From positions 1-64,000 of the forward strand of contig BMAH01000030.1 in assembly GCA_014132615.1 (NCBI GenBank): 64,000 nt of DNA. Direction: 5' to 3'. The number at the start of each line of letters is the position of its first letter. The stretch's first letter is position 1. Below the pieces are notes generated by a model. It made no database searches. It worked only from the letters and a program-made list of their open reading frames with translations, and was not told where the DNA came from. Made by a program: the position numbers and the translations under genes. Shown piece by piece: positions 10,750-20,451 of the stretch. Source of the DNA: Gammaproteobacteria bacterium. GTDB taxonomy: Bacteria > Pseudomonadota > Gammaproteobacteria > DSM-16500.

Positions 10750-11178
10750 ATGACTGAAGACAATTATATTGATCTCAATGTTAAATTCCGCACTCGTCAT
10801 GCAGATGAATTTAATTCATTTTATGAAACCGCTAAAACCTGTTTTGTAAAATTAAAAGAAAATAAATTAGATGTTAAAGATAAACTTTGTTTTCGCCATT
10901 ACGCTATTTTGCGAGATATCGCTGCTTTAAAGCCCTATGTTGATCATTTAGCAGAATATCAATATGGGCACTTAATTGAACCTGTTCATGAATGCCATAA
11001 AATAGTTCAATATTTAGAAAAAGGTCAGCCTGACGGCCATTTTAAACCGGCTTTATTTATAGACCATAAGGTAACGGGGCTAGGCTGGTTAAATGCTTAT
11101 TTTAATGTACTAAATCAATTTGTTTACTCTGGTTGTAAAGACCCTATTAAAGAAAATAACAATCCTAAGCCTGAATAA
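10750..11178 (+). CDS. Small unknown protein, 142 residues
   Basis: I do not recognise this gene. It is predicted helical, rich in His, Cys and aromatic residues (for example CFRHYAILRDIAALKPYVDH and YGHLIEPVHECHKIV), with no signal peptide. I use the ATG at 10750 because AAGGA at 10738-10742 is seven bases upstream; an earlier in-frame GTG inside the preceding gene has no ribosome site. It is coupled to the 113-residue gene upstream and followed by the rnpB promoter. Confidence 0.65.
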   Translation: MTEDNYIDLNVKFRTRHADEFNSFYETAKTCFVKLKENKLDVKDKLCFRHYAILRDIAALKPYVDHLAEYQYGHLIEPVHECHKIVQYLEKGQPDGHFKPALFIDHKVTGLGWLNAYFNVLNQFVYSGCKDPIKENNNPKPE

Positions 11179-11181
11179 TAT

Positions 11182-11212
11182 TTGCTCTTTTACTGGATTT
11201 TTATGCTATTAT
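11182..11212 (+). promoter_or_regulatory. Candidate sigma-70 promoter of rnpB
   Basis: TTGCTC at 11182-11187 and TATTAT at 11207-11212 are separated by 19 bases and place transcription start near 11219, where the RNase P RNA begins. The spacing is longer than ideal. Confidence 0.45.
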
Positions 11213-11218
11213 AGCGCC

Positions 11219-11561
11219 CGAGTCAGTTAGACAATCGCTTTAACGTTAGTTAAAGAGGAAAGTCCGGGCTCCATAGGGTAAAGCGCCAGGTAACGCCTGG
11301 GAGGTGTAAGCCTATGGAAAGTGCCACAGAAAATAAACCGCCTTTGCTTTATTGTAAGGGTAAGGGTGAAAAGGTGCGGTAAGAGCGCACCGCGCAACTG
11401 GTAACAGGTGTGGCAAGGTAAACCCCGCTTGGAGTAAGGCCAAATAGGAACTCTAGAGTGCGACCCGTGCTGAGTTTGGGTAGGCTGCATGAGATGCTTG
11501 GTGACAAGTGTCCTAGATAAATGATTGTCCACGACAGAACCCGGCTTATAGACTGACTCAA
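11219..11561 (+). ncRNA. rnpB: RNase P catalytic RNA
   Basis: This is the ribozyme subunit of RNase P, which matures tRNA 5' ends. The diagnostic conserved 5' region (GAGGAAAGTCCGGGCTCC, 11255-11272) is present. The 5' GAGTCAGT (from 11220) pairs with ACTGACTC at 11552-11559 to close helix P1, and the ACAGAA(C)CCGGCTTA conserved 3' region is at 11535-11549. The length of about 343 bases fits a bacterial type A RNA. Short open frames on the opposite strand here are not genes. The 3' end abuts the stop codon of the convergent glycosyltransferase. Confidence 0.96.
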
Positions 11562-11562
11562 T

Positions 11563-12720
11563 TTATTTAGCTAACGCACTTCCATAAACATTCGCATAAT
11601 CTTTAGCGATAATTTCCCAATCAAACCGCTCAATAAACGCCTCATCTCCCTGAGATGCGCCATTATCAATTAATGATCGCTTAATTTTCTCTGCCCAAAC
11701 ATTACTTTCCTGGGGCTGAGTAACAAGATGAATAGGTGCTCCCAATTGCTTCAAATAACAAGTAGCCTGCGTTGCGCTAGCTAAAATCCTTTTTTTTGCC
11801 GCAAGTGCCTCAAGCTGCACGATGCCAAACGCTTCTTCAAATAAATGCGGTTGTGTAGCAAATAAAATAAGTTTTGCATGCGCAAAAAATTTTTTCTTTA
11901 CGTCGTTACGCACATACCCAGTTAAAACAAGATGCCCAGGAAGTAAATTTTCTACATCGTCAGTATATTGAATAGGAATATTAAGCATCTGTGCTTTAGC
12001 TACGAGCGTTTCTTTTATTGACCCAGAACCTGCAAAAACAAGAGAAATTTCTCGATTTTCTTCACGTAACTTAGAAAATGCATCAAGTAAAACAGGAAAC
12101 CCTTTTTCCTCTTCTAATCGTCCTATTGCTAAAAGGTAATTATAAGTCGACTGTCCTTGATAAATTTTCCAATCACTCACATCAATTCCATTATGAATAA
12201 AATGACTTTTATGAGGAGTAGGATAAATTTCATCAGAAGCAGCTTGCATGACAGGGGTTAAATGCGTAATGTAGGCGGCGTGTTTAAGTACCTTGCGGCA
12301 GCGTTTTTGAATACCGGCTCGTTTAATGCGTTCCGAATTGGTGGGTAAGATATCGCTATGACTTGTCACTACGTAAGGTATGCCGAGTTTTCTATGTAAA
12401 TGCATAGCCATAAAACCTGCTCTATACGTTCCTTGTGCGTGCACAATGTCGACTTTTTCTTTTTTGCATAGTGCGATCAGTGGAAGTAATTCAGCTAGTG
12501 AAATAAAAAATTTAGGTTTAAGAAATGGCCCACAATAATGTTTTGCGCCGTTTGGTAATAAGGTGGGACCCTGTAACTCACAAGTAGCAGATTGGCTTTG
12601 TGTATAGATAATAGCTTCGTGATTTTGTTTTTTTAATGCCGCAGGTAAAAAATGCAAAAACTCGGCTAATCCGCCGATTTCTAAATCATTCTGTCTGTGA
12701 GTTAACAATAGAATTCGCAT
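11563..12720 (-). CDS. GT4-family glycosyltransferase (GT-B fold)
   Basis: This is a cytoplasmic sugar transferase using a nucleotide-activated donor. The N-terminal domain begins MRILLLTHRQNDLEIGGLAEFLHFLPAALKK, typical of GT-B enzymes with a glycine-rich acceptor-side loop. The C-terminal donor domain has LLAIGRLEEEKGFPVLLDAFSKL and the EAFGIVQLEALAAKK segment, the E-x7-E signature of GT4. The acceptor is unknown; cell-surface polysaccharide is likely. I use the ATG at 12720; a TTG four codons upstream is possible. It is divergent from mraZ and its stop abuts rnpB. Confidence 0.85.
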   Translation of the reverse strand: MRILLLTHRQNDLEIGGLAEFLHFLPAALKKQNHEAIIYTQSQSATCELQGPTLLPNGAKHYCGPFLKPKFFISLAELLPLIALCKKEKVDIVHAQGTYRAGFMAMHLHRKLGIPYVVTSHSDILPTNSERIKRAGIQKRCRKVLKHAAYITHLTPVMQAASDEIYPTPHKSHFIHNGIDVSDWKIYQGQSTYNYLLAIGRLEEEKGFPVLLDAFSKLREENREISLVFAGSGSIKETLVAKAQMLNIPIQYTDDVENLLPGHLVLTGYVRNDVKKKFFAHAKLILFATQPHLFEEAFGIVQLEALAAKKRILASATQATCYLKQLGAPIHLVTQPQESNVWAEKIKRSLIDNGASQGDEAFIERFDWEIIAKDYANVYGSALAK

Positions 12721-12795
12721 TAATTTACCCAAAAATTGCTACTTTTACAGCAATTTAGCTTAGGGTCAAATTTATTTTTAAAAATGCTGCAATAT

Positions 12796-12840
12796 GTGGA
12801 GAAAAGTGGCAGAAAGTGGTTTTATTGTGGAAAATTGTGG
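12796..12840 (+). promoter_or_regulatory. MraZ operator: five GTGG direct repeats upstream of mraZ
   Basis: GTGG occurs at 12796, 12806, 12816, 12827 and 12837, that is at 10, 10, 11 and 10 base steps, one helical turn apart. MraZ is known to bind tandem repeats of this kind (TGGG- or GTGG-containing, ~10 bp spacing) in its own promoter and repress the dcw operon. A TATATT at 12841-12846 immediately after the last repeat could be the -10, so bound MraZ would cover the -35 region. The mraZ start is 68 bases downstream. Confidence 0.8.
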
Positions 12841-12907
12841 TATATTTAAATTAAACCCATTGGTTTTTGACTGCTTATTTGAAGGCTTTCAATCGGAGGA
12901 TAATGCA

Positions 12908-13366
12908 GTGTTTCGCGGCATACTAGGTTTAAGTATTGATAGCAAAGGTAGGATGGTTATGCCTACTCGCTACCGCGAACGCTTGCGAGCAGGCAAGCAA
13001 AACAGTGTGGTATTAACGATTGATACGGAAGAGCGTTGCTTATTGCTATATCCCATGCCTGAATGGGAGGCAATTGAAGCTAAAATTGCTGCACTTCCAA
13101 GCTTTAACCCAGCGGCACGACGCATACAGCGTTTGTTAATAGGACATGCAACGGATGTGGAAATGGATGGTCAAGGGCGTCTTCTCTTACCACCCTTATT
13201 ACGAGATTATGCGGGCTTAACTAAGCACGCAGTGTTAGTAGGGCAAGGAAAAAAGTTTGAGCTGTGGGATGAAGCTCATTGGAATGAGAAGCGTAGTGAT
13301 TGGTTAGAGGAAGAGTCACAAGCTGAATCATTGTTACCCGATGAAGTGAAATCGATTTCGTTGTGA
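12908..13366 (+). CDS. mraZ: Transcriptional regulator MraZ
   Basis: MraZ is an AbrB-fold (SpoVT/AbrB-like) DNA-binding protein that autoregulates the division/cell-wall cluster. The two repeated halves are visible: FRGILGLSIDSKGRMVMPTRYR near the N-terminus and ATDVEMDGQGRLLLPPLLRDYA in the middle, both with the D-x-x-GR-x-x-x-P pattern. I choose the GTG at 12908 because GGAGGA at 12895-12900 is seven bases upstream and the family begins M-F-R-G; the longer frame from 12794 runs through the operator repeats. It is the first gene of the dcw operon, 23 bases before rsmH. Confidence 0.95.
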   Translation: MFRGILGLSIDSKGRMVMPTRYRERLRAGKQNSVVLTIDTEERCLLLYPMPEWEAIEAKIAALPSFNPAARRIQRLLIGHATDVEMDGQGRLLLPPLLRDYAGLTKHAVLVGQGKKFELWDEAHWNEKRSDWLEEESQAESLLPDEVKSISL

Positions 13367-13389
13367 TGTAATACGAGGTTTTAATTAAC

Positions 13390-14346
13390 ATGGCAGCGTG
13401 CCGCATGAGCGAAACTTTCCACCAACATGTTCCAGTCTTATTAACTGAGGCTATTACTCACCTCATTACTTCTACTCATGGTATTTATATTGATGCCACG
13501 TTTGGTCGTGGTAGTCATTCTCAAGCTATTTTAAATCGCTTAGGTGAAAACGGTCGCTTGATTGCATTTGATAAAGATCCAGAAGCGGTCGCTTATGCTA
13601 ATGCGCATATTAAAGATAAGCGCTTTACGATTATACATAGCTCTTTCGCTAATTTAGCGCGTTACATGAATGAATTTAATTTAACTGAAAAAATAAGCGG
13701 TATTTTATTTGATTTAGGTGTGTCTTCTCCGCAGCTTGATAATCCTGCGCGCGGATTTAGTTTTAGCCGTGAAGGTCAATTAGATATGCGCATGGATACC
13801 ACGCAAGGTAAAAGTGCTATGCAGTGGCTAATGGAAATTGATGAAACGGATTTAGCCAATATTCTTTGGGAGTACGGAGAAGAAAAATTTTCTCGTCGTA
13901 TTGCAAGAGCCATTGTGGCTGCAAGGCAAGAAGCGCCAATAAAAAGCACAGCGCAATTAGCAGATATTATTAAATTTTCTATGCCAAAGCCAAAAAAGCC
14001 GCATGATAAACATCCTGCGACACGTAGTTTTCAAGCAATTCGCATTGCAGTTAATCAAGAACTAACTGATTTGGAAAAGGGATTAGATCAAGCGTTAAAT
14101 GTATTAGCACCACAAGGACGAATGTGTGTTATCAGCTTTCATTCATTGGAAGATCGCTTGGTTAAACAGTTTATTAAACAGCATGAAAAAGGAGAAGAGC
14201 CACCGCGTGGATTACCAATAAAAGGAGGTAATTTTAATGCGCGACTACAATCTATCGGAAAAGCAATAAAACCAGATTTACAGGAAGTGAATCTTAACCC
14301 CAGAGCACGTAGTGCTATTTTAAGAATTGCGGAGAAACTATCATGA
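13390..14346 (+). CDS. rsmH: 16S rRNA (cytosine-1402 N4)-methyltransferase RsmH (MraW)
   Basis: RsmH uses S-adenosylmethionine to N4-methylate C1402 of 16S rRNA, the same base that RsmI 2'-O-methylates; both genes are in this window. Family motifs are HVPVLLTEAITHL, IDATFGRGSHSQAIL, GILFDLGVSSPQLD, RGFSF and VISFHSLEDRLVKQF. An alternative ATG at 13405 would remove MAACR. The stop overlaps the ftsL start by four bases. Confidence 0.95.
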   Translation: MAACRMSETFHQHVPVLLTEAITHLITSTHGIYIDATFGRGSHSQAILNRLGENGRLIAFDKDPEAVAYANAHIKDKRFTIIHSSFANLARYMNEFNLTEKISGILFDLGVSSPQLDNPARGFSFSREGQLDMRMDTTQGKSAMQWLMEIDETDLANILWEYGEEKFSRRIARAIVAARQEAPIKSTAQLADIIKFSMPKPKKPHDKHPATRSFQAIRIAVNQELTDLEKGLDQALNVLAPQGRMCVISFHSLEDRLVKQFIKQHEKGEEPPRGLPIKGGNFNARLQSIGKAIKPDLQEVNLNPRARSAILRIAEKLS

Positions 14347-14678
14347 ACGCGGCAGCACGCTTAGTTCATCAAGGTGTTTTATCTCGTCATTTACTATTAA
14401 CTCATTTACTTAATCGTAAACAAATTGCGATAGTAATGATGGCAGTGGGTATTTTATTGTCTGCTTTAAGCATTATTTATGTCACGCATACCACTCGCGT
14501 TATGCACGCAGCTTACGAGCATGATCAATTAGAAGAGCATCGCTTAAGTGTAGAGCAAGGGCAGCTGCTGCTTGAGCGAAGCACGTGGATGATGCAATCT
14601 CGTATTCAGCATTTGGCTGAAACGAATTTGGGTATGGCTGTACCTGAAAACAAATCCATCGTAATAGTGAAAGAATGA
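14343..14678 (+). CDS. ftsL: Cell division protein FtsL
   Basis: FtsL is a small bitopic divisome protein that works with FtsB and FtsQ to activate FtsWI. The 111 residues comprise a cytoplasmic stub, one transmembrane helix (about 28-50, IAIVMMAVGILLSALSIIYV) and a periplasmic coiled coil (EHDQLEEHRLSVEQGQLLLERSTW). It is identified mainly by this architecture and its fixed place between rsmH and ftsI. The ATG overlaps the rsmH stop (ATGA). Confidence 0.9.
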   Translation: MNAAARLVHQGVLSRHLLLTHLLNRKQIAIVMMAVGILLSALSIIYVTHTTRVMHAAYEHDQLEEHRLSVEQGQLLLERSTWMMQSRIQHLAETNLGMAVPENKSIVIVKE

Positions 14679-14690
14679 AAGTAGGTTAAG

Positions 14691-16391
14691 GTGAGTCAGA
14701 AATATAAACCCACTTTCATTGCATGGCGTTTTTATCTCATCCTCGCTGTCATTTGCATGGCAGCGACAGGACTTGCTTGGCGTGTTTTCGATCTTTCCAT
14801 CGTGGACCAAAGTTTTTTACGACATCAGGGTGATGAGCGTGTTTTAAGACAAGTTAGCATTCCTGCTTTTAGAGGAATGATAGTAGATAGGCAACATTTC
14901 CCCTTAGCAGTGAGTACCATGGTGTATTCTATTTGGGTAAATCCGAAAGAATTTCATACTGAAAAACAATCGCTAAATGAGTTGGCCGAATTAACTAAAT
15001 TAAAATCTAAAGAGATTGTTGCGTTAGTCTCGCGTTATAAACAAAAAAATAAAGAATTCGTTTATTTGAAACGCTCACTCTCACCTGCGTTAGCAAAATC
15101 CATTAAAGCATTGCATATCCCTGGTGTGTATTTGCAGCAAGAATATAAACGCTATTATCCCGAAGGAGAGGCGGCAGCACATGTAATAGGTTTTACAAAT
15201 ATTGATGATCAAGGCCAGGAAGGATTGGAGTTAGGCTATAACGCTTGGCTAAGCGGTGAGCCAGGTAAAAAATGGGTAATTAAAGATAGATTAGGCCGAG
15301 TGATTTCTGATGTTCAAACTATTGCAAGTGAGCAACCGGGACGCGAATTAATATTAAGTATTGATAGGCGTTTACAATATTTAGCTTATCGTGAATTACT
15401 TAAAGGCGTGACTGAGAATCAAGCTCAATCAGGGTCTGTTGTTATTTTAGATATTAAAACAGGCGAAGTATTAGCAATGGCTAATTATCCTTCGTTTAAT
15501 CCTAATAATCGCCCTGTACATTTAACAGAAGGTTATCGTAATCGGGCAGTGACAGATACTTTTGAGCCCGGTTCAACAATTAAAGCTTTTACCGTTGCTA
15601 GTGCATTAGAAAGCGGAAAGTTTCAAATGGATTCTATCATTGATACTTCCCCAGGCTGGATGAAAGTAGGGCGCAATATTGTACGTGATAATAGAGATCA
15701 TGGCCCTTTGAGCCTTACTCAGGTTTTGCAAGTCTCAAGTAATATGGGTGCTTCAAAGATGGTGCTCAGTTTGCCACCCAATCAGTTATGGAGTTTATTG
15801 CATAGAATAGGTTTTGGTGAAGAAACAGGAATAGGTTTTCCTGGCGAACAAAGTGGCGTGTTAGTTAAGCATGAACCTTGGGGAGCTTTTACTTTAGCTA
15901 CCTTGTCTTTTGGCTATGGTATGTCTGCAACTACACTGCAATTAGCAAAAGCTTATGCTGTATTAGGTAATGGTGGTGTGAAGCTGCCGGTTTCGTTGCT
16001 GCGCGTGGAGAAAACACCGACGGGTGAAAAAGTATTGGAGAAAGAGATTGCGAATAAAATGCTACTACTGTTAGAGTCCGTTGTTAATAAAGGCGGCTCA
16101 GGCACTGCTGCATTTATTCCTGGTTATAGGGTAGCAGGTAAAACAGGTACAACTAGAATGGTCGGAGAAGATGGATATTTAGATCACCATCATTCGTCGT
16201 CTTTTGTAGGCATTGCTCCCCTGACTCAGCCGCGCTTAGTCGTTGCTGTTGTGATTCATGACCCACAAGGTAAACAATATTACGGTGGTGAAGTTTCTGG
16301 GCCCGTTTTTAAAAAAATTATGGAAGGCACCTTGCGTGTTTTAGGTTTGCCTCCTGATGCCCCGCTTAATAATACCCTAGCTCAATCTTAA
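14691..16391 (+). CDS. ftsI: Septal peptidoglycan transpeptidase FtsI (PBP3)
   Basis: FtsI cross-links septal peptidoglycan as a class B penicillin-binding protein. The layout is a short cytoplasmic tail, a transmembrane helix (about 13-30), the pedestal domain, and the transpeptidase domain with the STIK motif at 295-298 (active Ser295), SSN (VSSNMG) and KTG (AGKTGTT). The length of 566 fits. The start is a GTG with AAGG close by; the gap to ftsL is 12 bases. A gap of 114 bases separates it from murE. Confidence 0.96.
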   Translation: MSQKYKPTFIAWRFYLILAVICMAATGLAWRVFDLSIVDQSFLRHQGDERVLRQVSIPAFRGMIVDRQHFPLAVSTMVYSIWVNPKEFHTEKQSLNELAELTKLKSKEIVALVSRYKQKNKEFVYLKRSLSPALAKSIKALHIPGVYLQQEYKRYYPEGEAAAHVIGFTNIDDQGQEGLELGYNAWLSGEPGKKWVIKDRLGRVISDVQTIASEQPGRELILSIDRRLQYLAYRELLKGVTENQAQSGSVVILDIKTGEVLAMANYPSFNPNNRPVHLTEGYRNRAVTDTFEPGSTIKAFTVASALESGKFQMDSIIDTSPGWMKVGRNIVRDNRDHGPLSLTQVLQVSSNMGASKMVLSLPPNQLWSLLHRIGFGEETGIGFPGEQSGVLVKHEPWGAFTLATLSFGYGMSATTLQLAKAYAVLGNGGVKLPVSLLRVEKTPTGEKVLEKEIANKMLLLLESVVNKGGSGTAAFIPGYRVAGKTGTTRMVGEDGYLDHHHSSSFVGIAPLTQPRLVVAVVIHDPQGKQYYGGEVSGPVFKKIMEGTLRVLGLPPDAPLNNTLAQS

Positions 16392-16505
16392 CTAAGTGTT
16401 CATAATCTATTCCATTTAGCGCTAATTTTTGAAGAGAATAATAAAAAAATGAACATTGAGCTACTTGGTGCTAATATAACTTTTCACTCATGATTTGATA
16501 CACGT

Positions 16506-17981
16506 ATGCAACTTTCGACTTTATTAAAAGCCTATTTTTTATTGCCGCTTGAGGCAGATAGACGTATTGCGCATTTAACTTTAGATAGCCGTAAAGTGCA
16601 AAAAGACAGCCTTTTTTTTGCTCTACAAGGCACAAAGCTCAAAGGCCAGGAATTTATTGATCAAGCAATAGAGCGCGGTGCTTGCGCCATACTTACTGAG
16701 TCTAATGAAGCAAAGCTAATATGGATGGGAAATAGTCCTATTATTTCAATACCAAATCTATCGCAACAAGTAGGTTTTATTGCAGCGCAATTTTACGATG
16801 AGCCTGCTAAGAAGCTAAATATGATAGGTGTGACAGGAACGAGTGGTAAAACGTCCTGCACGCATTTTATAGCGCAAGCTTTACATGATTTACATAGATC
16901 ATGTGGATTAGTAGGTACCTTAGGCAGCGGACTTTATGGTGCCTTAGGTGAAGCAGGTTTAACAACACCTGATGCGATTACTTTGCAATCTTTATTGCAT
17001 GAATTTGTTACTAAAAAAGCACAAGCTGTTGCAATGGAGGTTTCTTCGCACAGTATTCATCAAGGCCGTATTAATGCGATTCCTTTTGAAGTTGGTATTT
17101 TCACTAACCTTTCGCAAGATCATTTAGATTATCATGGCGACATGATTACGTATGCTAATGTTAAACGGCATTTTATTGCTGATTATCCTATTAAACATAT
17201 TGTGATTAATGCCGATGATGCGCATGGTAAAACTTGGTTAAGTGAATTAACCCACCCCTCTATGTTTGCCTATAGCACGCATCAAGTTAGCCAATTTGCT
17301 CCAACGATTTACACTGAAAATACTAAATTTAGCTTAGAAGGTATCCATACTACTTTGCATTCTCCTTGGGGTAGCGGCGAGGTTTTTTTACCTTTGATAG
17401 GGGAATTTAATTTAAGTAATACATTAGCTGTCTTTACTACCTTATGCCTATTAGGCATTCCTTTTAATGAGATCAAAGCACAATTAGCAAAATTGCACCC
17501 TGTACCAGGCCGTATGCAATTAATAAAAAAGCCAGGTAAACCGCTGGTTGTGGTGGATTATGCTCACAAGCCTGATGCCTTAGAAAAAGTACTACAAGCG
17601 CTGCGCTCACATACTCAAGGTAAACTAGTTTGTGTTTTTGGCTGCGGCGGGGAAAGAGACCAAGGTAAACGTCCTTTGATGGCAAAGATCGCAGAGCAAT
17701 TAGCGGATAAAGTCATAGTCACGAATGATAACCCTAGACATGAAGACCCAAATACTATTGTTGAGCAAATTCTGCAAGGTTTTAGCTATCCCATGCAAGT
17801 TGAGGTTGAATTTGAGCGTTCTAAAGCGATTATGAAAAGTATACAATGGGCTAGCGCTAACGATTGTATTTTAATCGCTGGCAAAGGCGCTGAACACTAT
17901 CAACAAATAGGCGATAAAAAAATCCCATTTGATGATGTAACAGAAGTCCAAACGTATCTAGAAGTAGTACCCACAATTTAA
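16506..17981 (+). CDS. murE: UDP-MurNAc-L-Ala-D-Glu:meso-diaminopimelate ligase MurE
   Basis: MurE adds meso-diaminopimelate to UDP-MurNAc-dipeptide with ATP hydrolysis. The Mur ligase features are the ATP loop GVTGTSGKTSCTHF, the central domain with EVSSHSIHQGRI and FTNLSQDHLDYH, and the C-terminal domain with VVVDYAHKPDALEKVL and TNDNPRHEDP. The DNPR motif marks specificity for diaminopimelate rather than lysine. It is followed directly by mraY; the murF gene that normally sits between them is absent. Confidence 0.97.
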   Translation: MQLSTLLKAYFLLPLEADRRIAHLTLDSRKVQKDSLFFALQGTKLKGQEFIDQAIERGACAILTESNEAKLIWMGNSPIISIPNLSQQVGFIAAQFYDEPAKKLNMIGVTGTSGKTSCTHFIAQALHDLHRSCGLVGTLGSGLYGALGEAGLTTPDAITLQSLLHEFVTKKAQAVAMEVSSHSIHQGRINAIPFEVGIFTNLSQDHLDYHGDMITYANVKRHFIADYPIKHIVINADDAHGKTWLSELTHPSMFAYSTHQVSQFAPTIYTENTKFSLEGIHTTLHSPWGSGEVFLPLIGEFNLSNTLAVFTTLCLLGIPFNEIKAQLAKLHPVPGRMQLIKKPGKPLVVVDYAHKPDALEKVLQALRSHTQGKLVCVFGCGGERDQGKRPLMAKIAEQLADKVIVTNDNPRHEDPNTIVEQILQGFSYPMQVEVEFERSKAIMKSIQWASANDCILIAGKGAEHYQQIGDKKIPFDDVTEVQTYLEVVPTI

Positions 17982-17996
17982 TCAGTGGAGAATAGC

Positions 17997-19079
17997 ATGT
18001 TAGTGTGGTTAAGCGGATGGCTGGCGAATTATTTTCATGTATTTCATGTTTTTCAATACTTAACACTGCGCGCCATTTTAGGCACCCTCACTGCGCTAGC
18101 CTTAGCCTTAATTTTAGGCCCCAGCATGATACGCCAACTAAGTACACGCCATATGGGTCAAGTTGTGCGCGACGATGGGCCGCAAAGCCATTTAAGCAAA
18201 GCAGGCACTCCTACCATGGGAGGTACTTTCATTATTATCTCCATTTTATTTAGTACCTTATTATGGAGTGATTTATCTAATCGTTACGTATGGCTAGTGT
18301 TAGCAATGATGTTAGGTTTTGGCGCAATTGGTTATTGGGATGATTATCGCAAGTTAGTGTTAAAACATAGCCGAGGAATGCCTGCCAGACAAAAATATTT
18401 ATTTCAATCCCTGTTAGGTTTGGGTGCTGCCATTTATCTTTATGCTAGCGCTAAACTCCCCTCAGAAACCCAATTATTAATACCTTTCTTCAAACATATG
18501 TCAGTCACTTTAGGCCCGCTATTTATTTTGCTGACTTATTTTGTGATTGTAGGTTCAAGTAATGCAGTGAATTTAACAGATGGTTTGGATGGGTTAGCCA
18601 TTATGCCTTCTGTCATGATAAGCGGTGCACTAGGAATTTTTGCTTATGTAGCAGGTAACATTCAATATGCAAATTATCTCGCTATTCCCTACGTGCCAGG
18701 AGCAGGTGAAATCATTGTGTTTTGCGGCGCCTTGGTTGGCGCCGGTTTAGGATTTCTCTGGTTTAATACTTATCCAGCACAAGTTTTTATGGGTGATGTC
18801 GGTGCGCTTGCGATTGGTGCTGCGCTGGGTGTCATAGCAGTCATAGTGAGGCAAGAAATCGTATTTTTCTTAATGAGCGGTATTTTTGTATTAGAAACCG
18901 TGTCAGTGATTCTACAAGTAGGTTCATTTAAATTAACAGGCAAACGCATCTTTAAAATGGCACCTATACATCACCATTTTGAATTGAAAGGTTGGCCTGA
19001 GCCTAGAGTGATTGTGCGTTTTTGGATTATCACTTTTGTATTAGTATTGTGTGGATTAGCTACCTTAAAACTTAGGTAG
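17997..19079 (+). CDS. mraY: Phospho-MurNAc-pentapeptide translocase MraY
   Basis: MraY transfers phospho-MurNAc-pentapeptide to undecaprenyl phosphate, making lipid I. The polytopic membrane protein shows the family signatures [39 protein letters not shown] (catalytic Asp region) and [15 protein letters not shown] near the C-terminus. The ATG at 17997 has GGAG at 17987-17990 and gives 360 residues, the usual length; the in-frame GTG at 17985 contains that ribosome site. It is 15 bases after murE. Confidence 0.96.
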   Translation: MLVWLSGWLANYFHVFHVFQYLTLRAILGTLTALALALILGPSMIRQLSTRHMGQVVRDDGPQSHLSKAGTPTMGGTFIIISILFSTLLWSDLSNRYVWLVLAMMLGFGAIGYWDDYRKLVLKHSRGMPARQKYLFQSLLGLGAAIYLYASAKLPSETQLLIPFFKHMSVTLGPLFILLTYFVIVGSSNAVNLTDGLDGLAIMPSVMISGALGIFAYVAGNIQYANYLAIPYVPGAGEIIVFCGALVGAGLGFLWFNTYPAQVFMGDVGALAIGAALGVIAVIVRQEIVFFLMSGIFVLETVSVILQVGSFKLTGKRIFKMAPIHHHFELKGWPEPRVIVRFWIITFVLVLCGLATLKLR

Positions 19080-19089
19080 GCAGGTATTT

Positions 19090-20424
19090 ATGGCAAAAGC
19101 AGGGTTACACGTTATAGTAGGTTTAGGCGCAACAGGTCTTTCTTGCGCAAAACATTTAATTCAGCAGGGTATTCCTATTGCTGTGACAGATACTCGGGAA
19201 AATCCACCGCAATTAGCAGAATTGCATAAGTTGCAAGCGAATGTTCCTGTAGGGCTGGGTGGCTTTAATAGGGAACTTTTATCTCAGGCAGAAACAATAG
19301 TATTAAGTCCGGGTGTTTCACTTAAAGAACCTGCTATTGCTGAGCAAGCTAATCGCGGAATACCAGTAATAGGCGATATAGAATTATTCGCGCGTGCAGT
19401 TAAGGCACCTGTTATTGCTATCACAGGCACAAATGCAAAAAGTACAGTCACCACTTTAGTTGGTGAAATGGCAAAAGCAGCAGGTTATAACGTACAAGTG
19501 GGAGGAAATTTAGGTATTCCTGCTTTAGAATTATTACGTCCAGATGCAAATTTATACGTTTTGGAATTATCTAGTTTTCAATTAGAAACCACGTTTTCAC
19601 TAAATCCTGCTGTTGCAACCATTTTAAATATTACACCAGATCACATGGATAGATACGTTGATTTAGCAGATTACCAACGTGCAAAGCAGCGTGTTTATCA
19701 ACATTGTCAAATAGCAGTGTGTAACAAAGATGATGTATTAACTGAATGCGTCACTTTACCACCTGAGCAGAAATTTTATTTTACACTGAATGAACCAGGA
19801 GAGCGTGAATTTGGTTTAGTAGAGAATGAAGGCGAAGCCTATCTAGTTTATGAAAACCAACCATTGCTAACGACAGAAGCATTACCTGTATTAGGTAAAC
19901 ATTATCAAGCTAACGCCTTAGCTGCGCTTGCTATTGGACATGGATTTGGTTTTGAATTTGAGCCAATGGTAGCTGTGTTAGAAGAATTCCAAGGTTTACC
20001 TCATCGCTGCCAATTTGTACGCGAATACCAGCAAGTAAAATGGTATAACGATTCTAAAGGAACAAATGTAGGTGCAACTCAAGCAGCCATAGAAGGTTTG
20101 GGCCCAGAAATTAAAGGCAAATTAGTGTTAATAGCAGGCGGCGTTGGAAAAAATGCAGATTTTACTTCTTTAGTGCCCGCTATGGAAAAATATGCACGCC
20201 ACGTAGTGTTAATAGGTGAAGCGGCACAAGATATCGCTAAGGCCATTGATACTAAGCTCCCTATTTCTCATGCTAGCGATATTAATCAAGCTATAGAACA
20301 AGCTGCTGCTCATGCAAAACCTAATGACAGTGTTTTATTATCCCCTGCTTGCGCTAGCTTTGATATGTTTAAAAACTATGAACACAGAGGTGATGTGTTT
20401 ATGGAATTGGTGCGTAAGTTGTAA
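19090..20424 (+). CDS. murD: UDP-MurNAc-L-alanine:D-glutamate ligase MurD
   Basis: MurD adds D-glutamate to UDP-MurNAc-L-Ala. It has the N-terminal Rossmann-like UDP-binding segment (VIVGLGATGLSCAKHLIQQG), the ATP loop AITGTNAKSTVTTLVGEM, the NITPDHMDRY segment and the C-terminal DSKGTNVGATQAAIEG. At 444 residues it is of normal length. Note AITGTNAKST rather than the usual GKST; the N-A-K-S-T variant is found in many MurD proteins. A palindromic repeat element lies just after it. Confidence 0.96.
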   Translation: MAKAGLHVIVGLGATGLSCAKHLIQQGIPIAVTDTRENPPQLAELHKLQANVPVGLGGFNRELLSQAETIVLSPGVSLKEPAIAEQANRGIPVIGDIELFARAVKAPVIAITGTNAKSTVTTLVGEMAKAAGYNVQVGGNLGIPALELLRPDANLYVLELSSFQLETTFSLNPAVATILNITPDHMDRYVDLADYQRAKQRVYQHCQIAVCNKDDVLTECVTLPPEQKFYFTLNEPGEREFGLVENEGEAYLVYENQPLLTTEALPVLGKHYQANALAALAIGHGFGFEFEPMVAVLEEFQGLPHRCQFVREYQQVKWYNDSKGTNVGATQAAIEGLGPEIKGKLVLIAGGVGKNADFTSLVPAMEKYARHVVLIGEAAQDIAKAIDTKLPISHASDINQAIEQAAAHAKPNDSVLLSPACASFDMFKNYEHRGDVFMELVRKL

Positions 20425-20451
20425 AATAGAGTGGCCGCGATATGGGAGTCC

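Noticed and set aside
11227-11561. Open frames of 70 and 101 codons on the minus strand
   Set aside because: They are antisense to RNase P RNA, whose conserved structure explains the sequence.
12794-12907. 38-codon N-terminal extension of mraZ
   Set aside because: It runs through the GTGG operator repeats; the GTG at 12908 has a proper ribosome site and matches the family start.
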